5,516 nt of DNA from positions 1 through 5,516 of the forward strand of contig CAKPLV010000069.1 of the NCBI GenBank assembly GCA_934167735.1, read 5' to 3'. The notes under the pieces are model-generated. The model saw nothing but the letters and a program-made list of their open reading frames with translations. It was not told where the DNA came from and searched no databases. Origin of the DNA: an uncultured Clostridia bacterium. Lineage in GTDB: Bacteria > Bacillota > Clostridia > TANB77 > CAG-508. Positions 1-5,249 of the stretch are shown here, piece by piece (the stretch's first letter is position 1; each line of letters begins with the position of its first letter). The position numbers and the translations under genes were made by a program.

Positions 1-349
1 TTGCTTCCGCTTTTCTATTTTCCTTTGTAAATATTATATATGTTGGGAATGTTGTTTCATTTTCAGCATATACATCTGATCTATTCTCATCTTCATTTAT
101 TTGATCTGCAATCATCTTTGGTGTTATTCCATTTATTTCTCCATTAAATTTAGTTATTAAGCTTCCAATAGCAACACTTACATGTTCATCTACTTTTGCT
201 TGTTCTGTGTTGGCTTTGGCATTTTGAGATTGGGTTATTATTCCATTATCTCCTGTTAGCATTGCTATACTTACTCCTGCAAGTATTAGTAACACTACTA
301 TTGTTACTACTAATGCGATTAATGTTATTCCTTTGTTTTTCTCTTTCAT
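1..349 (-). CDS. Prepilin-like (type IV pilin / pseudopilin N-terminus) protein, 3' end cut by window
   Basis: The ATG at 349-347 opens 116 complete codons that run off the left edge. An AGGAGG site at 362-357 lies 7 nt upstream and fixes the start. The N-terminus is a short charged leader (MKEKNKG), then a hydrophobic helix (residues 8-31) beginning ITLIALVV and continuing through LLILAGVSIAML. This is the class III signal arrangement of type IV pilins and type II secretion pseudopilins, with predicted prepilin peptidase cleavage after Gly7. The usual Glu at mature position 5 is Ala12 here. After the helix comes TGDNGIITQ and a Lys/Gln/Glu-rich helix (about 40-56), then a polar region as expected for an exported globular domain. 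The partner machinery is not in the window, so assembly into a pilus is inference. It could also be a membrane-anchored surface protein using the same N-terminal module. Class is fairly sure, function is not. Confidence 0.82.
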   Translation of the reverse strand, partial: MKEKNKGITLIALVVTIVVLLILAGVSIAMLTGDNGIITQSQNAKANTEQAKVDEHVSVAIGSLITKFNGEINGITPKMIADQINEDENRSDVYAENETTFPTYIIFTKENRKAEA

Positions 350-372
350 ATTTTATCCTCCTAACTAAAATA

Positions 373-412
373 AAGCAACATAAGACATATTAGAATATGC
401 CTTATATTGCTT
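373..412 (-). terminator. 18-bp hairpin with U-rich tail before the pilin-like gene (terminator or attenuator)
   Basis: On the minus strand the 5' arm is AAGCAATATAAGGCATAT (412-395), the loop is TCTA (394-391) and the 3' arm is ATATGTCTTATGTTGCTT (390-373). All 18 positions pair in the minus-strand RNA, two as G-U wobbles. In plus-strand RNA those two positions would be C-A mismatches, so the structure favours the minus strand. It is followed by TATTTTAG (372-365), a short U-rich run. It lies 116 nt after the exporter operon's last stop codon and 10 nt before the SD of the pilin-like gene. The stem is AU-rich, so termination may be weak. It is either the operon's intrinsic terminator, an attenuator in the pilin leader, or both. 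Confidence 0.6.
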
Positions 413-446
413 ATATAATTATATTATTTTCTTTTAAAGTTATCAT
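411..446 (-). CDS. Possible 11-codon leader peptide ORF upstream of pilin-like gene
   Basis: The ATG at 446-444 is preceded by AAGGAG at 460-455 with an 8-nt spacer, as good as the SD sites of the large genes here. It reads MITLKENNIII and stops at TAA (413-411). The stop codon overlaps the first bases of the hairpin at 412-373. Four of the 11 residues are Ile (three ATA codons), but ATA is common in AT-rich DNA, so this is weak evidence for Ile sensing. A ribosome at the stop would cover the 5' arm of the hairpin, which is the geometry of a leader-peptide attenuator. In DNA this AT-rich a short ORF can arise by chance. Only the strong SD and its position argue for it. Confidence 0.35.
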   Translation of the reverse strand: MITLKENNIII

Positions 447-484
447 TAGAATTACTCCTTAATTTATCTTAAGATTACACTATA

Positions 485-513
485 ATTTTATCAATAACTA
501 TATTATATGTCAA
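485..513 (-). promoter_or_regulatory. Sigma-A promoter for the pilin-like gene
   Basis: The minus strand has TTGACA (513-508), a 17-nt spacer, and TAAAAT (490-485): a perfect -35, a one-mismatch -10 and optimal spacing. The predicted start site is near 478, giving a leader of about 130 nt that contains the mini-ORF and the hairpin. The -35 begins 16 nt after the stop codon of the upstream exporter gene, so the pilin-like gene probably has its own transcript. Confidence 0.7.
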
Positions 514-528
514 TATATAAAATCAATT

Positions 529-2352
529 TTATTCTTCAACTTCTTCAAATTGACTATCATATAATTTTTCGTAAAATCCACCTTTTGCAAGTAATTCTTC
601 ATGAGTTCCTTGTTCAACAATATCTCCATGATTCATAACTAATATTAAATCAGCATTTTTTATAGTAGATAATCTATGTGCAATAATGAAACTTGTTCTT
701 CCTTTCATTAAATTGTCCATAGCATTTTGAATCTCTATTTCTGTTCTTGTGTCAATTGAGCTTGTTGCTTCATCTAAAATTAATATTTTAGGATTTGCTA
801 AAATAACTCTTGCAATTGTAAGTAATTGCTTTTGACCTGCTGAAATATTGCTTGATTCTTCATTTATTTCTGAATTATAGCCATTTGGTAATGTTTTTAT
901 AAAGTGATGTACATGTGCTGCTTTTGCTGCTTTTATAACCTCATCATCTGTTGCATCTTCTTTACTATATTTTATGTTGTCTTTTACTGTTCCATTGAAC
1001 AACCATGTATCTTGTAATACCATTCCAAACATTTGACGTAATTCGCCTCTTTTGAAATCTTTGATATTATGTCCATCAACTAAAATTCTACCATCTGTAA
1101 CATCATAAAATCTCATTAATAATTTAACCATTGTCGTTTTTCCTGCACCTGTTGGTCCAACAATTGCAATTTTTTGTCCTTCATGAACATCTGCATTGAA
1201 GTCTTTTATTACAATATTGTCTGATCTATATCCAAATTTAACATGATCAAATGTTACATTTCCTTTAAGTCCTTCTATGCTTGAATTTTCAACATATGTT
1301 TCAACTTCTTCATCTTCTTCTAAGAATTCAAATATTCTTTCTGTTGCTGCAACCATTGATTGTAACATACTTGATACTTGAGCAATTTGATTTATAGGTT
1401 GAGTGAATTGTTTATTATATTGTATAAAACTTTGAATGTTTCCTACAGTGATTTTTCCATTTATAGCAAGATATCCACCAGCAATTGAAACACCTACATA
1501 TCCAATATTAGATATAAAATTCATTATTGGGTGCATTAATCCTGATAAGAATTGTGCTCTCCATGCTGATTTATATAGTTCTTTATTTGCTTTTGAAAAT
1601 TCTTCTTTTGCTTTTTCTTCTCCATTAAATGCTTTAACAATTGTTAATCCTGAATAGATTTCTTCAACTTGACCATTTACATGTCCTAAATAATCTTGTT
1701 GTGCTTTAAAGTATTTTTGTGATTTTCCAACAATTATTTTTACTAAAAATGCTCCTATTGGCATAACAATTAAAGATATTAATGTCATCTGCCAACTAAT
1801 TGATAACATCATTATTAATATTCCTATTAATGTACATACTGCTGTTATAATTTGTGTGATACTTTGGTTCAAGTTCATTCCTAATGTATCAATATCGTTT
1901 GTGATAATTGAAAGAACTTCTCCATTGGTTTTTTTGTCAAAATAATTCATTGGTAATTTGTTTATTTTTACTGAAATGTCTTTTCTTAGTTTATATGTTA
2001 ATTTTTGTGCAATGCCTGTCATGGCAAATCCTTGAATAAAAGAGAATAATGCACTTAAGACATATAATCCTAATAATGTTAATAGAATTGTACCAACTTT
2101 TCCAAAGTCGATTCCTCCTCTACCATAGATTTTATTTACTAATCCATTAAATATTTCTGTTGTTGCATTTCCTAAAATTTTAGGTCCTACAATTGAAAAT
2201 ATAGTACTTCCAATTGCAAATATAAATACAATTATTAATCCAATTCTATATTGTGATAAATAATTTTTTATTAATTTCTTTGTTGTTCCTTTAAAGTCTT
2301 TTGCTTTTTCTATATTATTAGCCCCTCTTGGGCCACCCATTGGTCCTGGCAT
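529..2352 (-). CDS. ABC exporter half-transporter, catalytically complete subunit (607 aa)
   Basis: This is a fused type IV (B-type) ABC exporter half: a six-helix membrane domain (about residues 35-335) followed by an ATPase domain (about 365-600). ATPase motifs seen: A-loop Tyr375, Walker A GPTGAGKTT (399-407), Q-loop Gln447, signature ISAGQ (503-507), Walker B ILILDE with catalytic Glu528, D-loop SSID (531-534) and H-loop His559. The signature has Ala instead of the first Gly of SGGQ. The catalytic residues are intact, so this subunit supplies Walker A/B to the hydrolysing site while its signature faces the partner's degenerate site. The N-terminus is an unusual Pro/Gly-rich tail (MPGPMGGPRG) and the C-terminus is acidic (FEEVEE). 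It starts 3 bp after the stop of the 729-residue partner, with AGGAGG at 2367-2362. By family it would be an inner-membrane exporter of drugs, lipids or peptides. The substrate cannot be read here. Length is usual for a half-transporter (about 580-620). Confidence 0.95.
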   Translation of the reverse strand: MPGPMGGPRGANNIEKAKDFKGTTKKLIKNYLSQYRIGLIIVFIFAIGSTIFSIVGPKILGNATTEIFNGLVNKIYGRGGIDFGKVGTILLTLLGLYVLSALFSFIQGFAMTGIAQKLTYKLRKDISVKINKLPMNYFDKKTNGEVLSIITNDIDTLGMNLNQSITQIITAVCTLIGILIMMLSISWQMTLISLIVMPIGAFLVKIIVGKSQKYFKAQQDYLGHVNGQVEEIYSGLTIVKAFNGEEKAKEEFSKANKELYKSAWRAQFLSGLMHPIMNFISNIGYVGVSIAGGYLAINGKITVGNIQSFIQYNKQFTQPINQIAQVSSMLQSMVAATERIFEFLEEDEEVETYVENSSIEGLKGNVTFDHVKFGYRSDNIVIKDFNADVHEGQKIAIVGPTGAGKTTMVKLLMRFYDVTDGRILVDGHNIKDFKRGELRQMFGMVLQDTWLFNGTVKDNIKYSKEDATDDEVIKAAKAAHVHHFIKTLPNGYNSEINEESSNISAGQKQLLTIARVILANPKILILDEATSSIDTRTEIEIQNAMDNLMKGRTSFIIAHRLSTIKNADLILVMNHGDIVEQGTHEELLAKGGFYEKLYDSQFEEVEE

Positions 2353-2355
2353 ACA

Positions 2356-4545
2356 TTATTCCCTCCTTTCTTTGTCTTGGTCTTTCATTAACTCTTTTTC
2401 AGATAATTGAGATAATGCTATTTCTCTATATGTTTCATTATCTTTCATTAATTCTTCATGAGTTCCTTGTCCAACTATTTTTCCGTCATTTAATACAATT
2501 ATTTTGTCTGCATTTAAAATTGTGCTTATTCTTTGTGCTACAATTATTGATGTTTTATTTTTAGTTCTTTTTGCTAATGCTTCTCTTAATGTTGCATCTG
2601 TTTTAAAATCAAGTGCTGAGAAACTGTCATCAAACACAAATATTTCTGGATCTTTTGCAATAGCTCTAGCAATTGAAAGTCTTTGTCTTTGACCTCCTGA
2701 AACATTGTTTCCACCTTGTGCTATTTCTGAATTATATTTATCTTCTTTGCTATCTATAAATTCAGTTGCTTGTGCTATTTCAGCTGCTTCAATCATTTTT
2801 TCATCAGACATATTTTCATCTGAATATTTGATATTTGATTCAATTGTTCCAGAGAACAATATACCTTTTTGAGGTACAAATCCAATTATATCTCTTAATT
2901 CTTTTTGTGGTAAATCTTTAACATTTACACCATCAACTAATATTTCTCCACCTGTTACATCATAAAATCTTGGTATTAAATTAACTACTGTTGATTTTCC
3001 ACTACCTGTACTTCCTATAATTGCTGTTGTTTTTCCTGATTCTGCAGTAAAGTTAATATCTTCAAGTATTTCTGTATCTGCATCAGGATATCTGAATGAT
3101 ACATTTTTAAATTCTACTAATCCTTTTTTGTTTGGATCTAATTTTTTAGTTTCGTTTTTATCTTTGATACTTGGTTCTGTTTCAAGTACTTTTACAATAC
3201 GATTAGCTGATACAGATGCTCTTGGTAACATGATTGATATCATAGATATCATTAAGAAACTCATTACTATTTGCATTGCATATTGTATGAATGCTAACAT
3301 ATCTCCAACTTGCATTACACCTTGATCAATATTATGTCCTCCAACCCATATAATTAAGATTGAAACACCATTCATTATGAACATTAACATAGGCATCATT
3401 ATTGACATTGCTCTATTTACAAATATATTTGCACTCATTAAATCTTTATTTGCATCATCAAATCTCTTTTCTTCTCTTTTTTCTGTGTTAAATGCTCTTA
3501 TTACAGGTAATCCTGTTAATATTTCTCTTGAAACTTTATTTAATTTATCAACTAAATCTTGTAGTTTCTTGAATTTTGGCATTGCAATTGCAAATAATAT
3601 TGATACAACTGCTAATATTGTTATAACAGCAGCTCCAATTATCCATGCCATTGAACTATTGCTTTCTGTCATTACTTTGATAATTCCACCAATTCCTATT
3701 ATTGGGGCATATACTACAGTTCTAAATAGCATTGACATTAATTGTTGAATTTGTTGTACATCATTTGTACTACGTGTAATTAAAGATGCTGTTGAAAATT
3801 CTCTTAATTCTTTTGTTGAGAAGCTTAAAACTTTATTAAAGATTTTTTCACGTAATGTTCTTGCTAATTTTGCAGCAACTCTTGATGATAATATCATAAT
3901 TGTTATACCAGATGTCATGCTAATAAATGCTAAAACTAACATTTTTAATCCTGCCACAATGATATAATTCATTTGGATTTTGTCAGTATTTATTCCTGCA
4001 TTTTGATATATATTTTTAATATATGCAACTGCTGCTTGTTCTTTTATCGAATCTTGCATTTCATCAATTTGTTTTGTTGATTCACTCATAAGTTGTTCTA
4101 ATTGTTCTTTTGGAAGACTTAACAATCTTTCATCTTGAACAGCTTGTGATAAAATAATAGGTTTTGTCATTTCTTTTGAAAGATTTTCTCTTTCATCTTT
4201 TTTTAGATCTTTTACTACATAAAATTCTTCTGCATTATAGTCATTTTCTAAATATCTATCTAATTTTCTAGTTTGTTTTGATGATAAATCTTCTGAATTT
4301 GCTAAAGAATATTTTTCAATGATTTCATCACTGTTTTCAGCAAAAAGTAATATTTTATCCATATCACTCTTTTTAATAACTTCTGGTACTGAATCTTCTA
4401 TTCCACCAGCTTGTATTCCATCATTTACTATTTTTGATGTGTAATTTGGCAACTCTAAATCTACTGTTGCTTGAACACATAATAATATTACAATAGTAAT
4501 TACAGATAACCATGATTGTTTTAAATTTTTTAATACTTTAAACAT
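2356..4545 (-). CDS. ABC exporter half-transporter, degenerate-site subunit with large TM1-TM2 insertion (729 aa)
   Basis: This is the partner half of a heterodimeric ABC exporter. TM1 spans about residues 12-30 and TM2 about 193-219, with further helices near 270-292, 299-322, 379-402 and 410-440. The ATPase domain is about 476-715: A-loop Tyr486, Walker A GSTGSGKST (511-519), Q-loop Gln559, signature VSGGQ (615-619), Walker B IFVFDD (635-640) and D-loop SALD (643-646). The catalytic Glu is Asp640 and the H-loop His is Gln671 (IIVAQR), so its own ATP site is predicted to bind rather than hydrolyse. This is established for the degenerate sites of TM287/288, BmrCD and LmrCD. At 729 residues it is over 100 longer than usual because of a polar, helix-prone insertion (about 44-190) predicted to lie outside the membrane. 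The start is fixed by AGGAGG at 4557-4552, inside the end of the TetR gene; the ATG overlaps that gene by 8 bp, which suggests translational coupling. Substrate unknown. Confidence 0.95.
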   Translation of the reverse strand: MFKVLKNLKQSWLSVITIVILLCVQATVDLELPNYTSKIVNDGIQAGGIEDSVPEVIKKSDMDKILLFAENSDEIIEKYSLANSEDLSSKQTRKLDRYLENDYNAEEFYVVKDLKKDERENLSKEMTKPIILSQAVQDERLLSLPKEQLEQLMSESTKQIDEMQDSIKEQAAVAYIKNIYQNAGINTDKIQMNYIIVAGLKMLVLAFISMTSGITIMILSSRVAAKLARTLREKIFNKVLSFSTKELREFSTASLITRSTNDVQQIQQLMSMLFRTVVYAPIIGIGGIIKVMTESNSSMAWIIGAAVITILAVVSILFAIAMPKFKKLQDLVDKLNKVSREILTGLPVIRAFNTEKREEKRFDDANKDLMSANIFVNRAMSIMMPMLMFIMNGVSILIIWVGGHNIDQGVMQVGDMLAFIQYAMQIVMSFLMISMISIMLPRASVSANRIVKVLETEPSIKDKNETKKLDPNKKGLVEFKNVSFRYPDADTEILEDINFTAESGKTTAIIGSTGSGKSTVVNLIPRFYDVTGGEILVDGVNVKDLPQKELRDIIGFVPQKGILFSGTIESNIKYSDENMSDEKMIEAAEIAQATEFIDSKEDKYNSEIAQGGNNVSGGQRQRLSIARAIAKDPEIFVFDDSFSALDFKTDATLREALAKRTKNKTSIIVAQRISTILNADKIIVLNDGKIVGQGTHEELMKDNETYREIALSQLSEKELMKDQDKERRE
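2362..2367 (-). promoter_or_regulatory. Shine-Dalgarno site of the 607-aa ABC subunit, with two candidate ATGs
   Basis: AAAGGAGGG covers this site just inside the end of the upstream gene. The ATG at 2352-2350, with a 9-nt spacer, opens the real 607-codon frame. A nearer ATG at 2356-2354 overlaps the upstream stop as TAATG with a 5-nt spacer, but it reads only 12 codons in another frame. The protein frame decides for 2352. The next in-frame ATG (residue 5) is too far from the SD. Confidence 0.8.
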
Positions 4546-5158
4546 CTTTTTCCTCCTTCTTTATTATTCCATTTTTTAAAAATTCCACTTGTCTTAGAAA
4601 TTCTTTTTTGGCTTGTTCTTTATTTTCTTTTTTGAAGCTTTTTACAACAGCTCTTTGAACTACTCCATTTAGAATTTCACATATTAATTCTAAATCTTCA
4701 TTATTTTCTATTTTTAGATTTGTAGTATCTATTAATTCATAATATTCGTGAATTTTCTTTGGTTTGCTTTTTCGAACAATTTGAAATATGTTTTCATCTG
4801 ATGTTCTTATATTTTCAAATATTTGCTTAAATAGTTTTTGCTCATCATTTTCTACAAAGTTTTCGATTGCTAAGTCATAAAGATTTACATATATATCAAA
4901 AAGATTTCCTTTTGATTCTATGATTTCTTCTTTCAATTTTTGACTAATATTTTCAACATTTTCTCTTAATATATATATTAGTAAATCTTCTTTACTTTCA
5001 AAATATTGATAAAAGCTTCCTCTTGCAATTCCCGCTTGTTCTACAATATTTTTTATAGATACTTCTTCAATTGGAACTCTTGCAAATTCTTGCTTTGCAG
5101 CATCAATTACTTTCTTTTGCTTTTCTTTAGAAAGTTTTAAAAATGTATCTTTTGGCAT
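4538..5158 (-). CDS. TetR-family transcriptional repressor, likely autoregulator of the ABC exporter operon
   Basis: This 206-residue protein has the usual TetR length and layout. Residues 11-60 form the N-terminal DNA-binding domain: helix 1 (KKVIDAAKQEFAR), the turn region EVSIKNIVEQAG (32-43) and the recognition helix ARGSFYQYF (45-53), followed by SKEDLLIYIL. The rest (about 65-206) is a helical ligand-binding and dimer domain with no recognisable ligand signature; it has one His (137) and one Cys (160). The ATG at 5158-5156 follows a GGGGGTGA site (5170-5163), one mismatch from GGAGGTGA. It is the first gene after a promoter carrying two palindromic operators, and its end overlaps the first exporter gene by 8 bp. 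This arrangement suggests it represses its own operon until a ligand, perhaps an exporter substrate, binds. The ligand is unknown. Confidence 0.93.
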   Translation of the reverse strand: MPKDTFLKLSKEKQKKVIDAAKQEFARVPIEEVSIKNIVEQAGIARGSFYQYFESKEDLLIYILRENVENISQKLKEEIIESKGNLFDIYVNLYDLAIENFVENDEQKLFKQIFENIRTSDENIFQIVRKSKPKKIHEYYELIDTTNLKIENNEDLELICEILNGVVQRAVVKSFKKENKEQAKKEFLRQVEFLKNGIIKKEEKDV

Positions 5159-5176
5159 TTTTTCACCCCCAACATT

Positions 5177-5193
5177 AATGACACCATGTCATT
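5177..5193. promoter_or_regulatory. Operator O1 for the TetR-family repressor, over the transcription start
   Basis: The plus strand reads AATGACACCATGTCATT: two perfect 7-bp inverted arms (AATGACA / TGTCATT) around a 3-bp centre. It touches the last base of the -10 and covers the predicted start site near 5184. Its 13-bp core (5179-5191) matches the second operator in 11 of 13 positions. Assignment to the adjacent TetR gene is inferred from position and symmetry. Confidence 0.82.
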
Positions 5194-5219
5194 ATAAGTG
5201 ACACAGTGTCATTTGTCAA
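5191..5219 (-). promoter_or_regulatory. Consensus sigma-A promoter of the tetR-abc-abc operon
   Basis: The minus strand has TTGACA (5219-5214), a 17-nt spacer and TATAAT (5196-5191): both hexamers are perfect and the spacing is optimal. The predicted start is near 5184, leaving a leader of about 25 nt before the tetR ATG. A promoter this strong needs tight repression, which fits the two operators lying on it. Confidence 0.9.
5199..5211. promoter_or_regulatory. Operator O2 for the TetR-family repressor, inside the -35/-10 spacer
   Basis: TGACACAGTGTCA is a perfect 6-bp inverted repeat around one central base, and it lies wholly within the 17-nt promoter spacer. Its centre (5205) is 20 bp from the centre of O1 (5185), about two helical turns, so two repressor dimers would sit on similar faces. 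Occupancy here would block RNA polymerase directly. Confidence 0.85.
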
Positions 5220-5228
5220 TAATTTTTA

Positions 5229-5249
5229 TGTGAATTTTGTGTGAATTTT
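5229..5249 (-). repeat. Two direct copies of AAAATTCACA, 11 bp apart, upstream of the operon promoter
   Basis: On the minus strand AAAATTCACA occurs at 5249-5240 and again at 5238-5229, followed by a partial AAAAATT. The first copy overlaps the phosphofructokinase stop codon and the array ends 9 bp before the -35. The period is close to one helical turn, and the A-tracts could act as an UP-like element. It may also be chance in AT-rich DNA. Confidence 0.5.

Noticed and set aside
196..393. 65-codon plus-strand frame rich in Leu and Phe
   Set aside because: It is antisense to the prepilin-like gene; the Leu runs come from the reverse of its hydrophobic helix, and no SD precedes it.
465..474. 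10-bp palindrome ATCTTAAGAT downstream of the pilin promoter
   Set aside because: It is too short and AT-rich to stand out from chance, and no second copy or known site was recognised.
1436..1657. 73-codon plus-strand frame
   Set aside because: It lies wholly within the 607-residue ABC gene on the other strand and looks like its mirror; no SD and no recognisable protein features.
2328..2692. Two overlapping plus-strand frames across the exporter gene junction
   Set aside because: Both are antisense to well-supported ABC coding sequence including conserved ATPase motifs, so they are shadows.
3128..3748. Plus-strand frames of 65 and 123 codons
   Set aside because: They are antisense to the membrane domain of the 729-residue subunit; their Ile/Asn-rich composition is what reversed AT-rich codons produce.
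4475..4486. Possible lipoprotein-type Cys (ILLC, Cys23) in TM1 of the 729-aa subunit
   Set aside because: The residue before Cys is Leu, not Gly/Ala/Ser, and the segment continues as an ordinary first membrane helix of an ABC exporter.
5214..5218. A third TGACA half-site, within the -35 element
   Set aside because: TTGACA contains TGACA by itself and there is no inverted partner at operator spacing, so it is the promoter rather than another operator.
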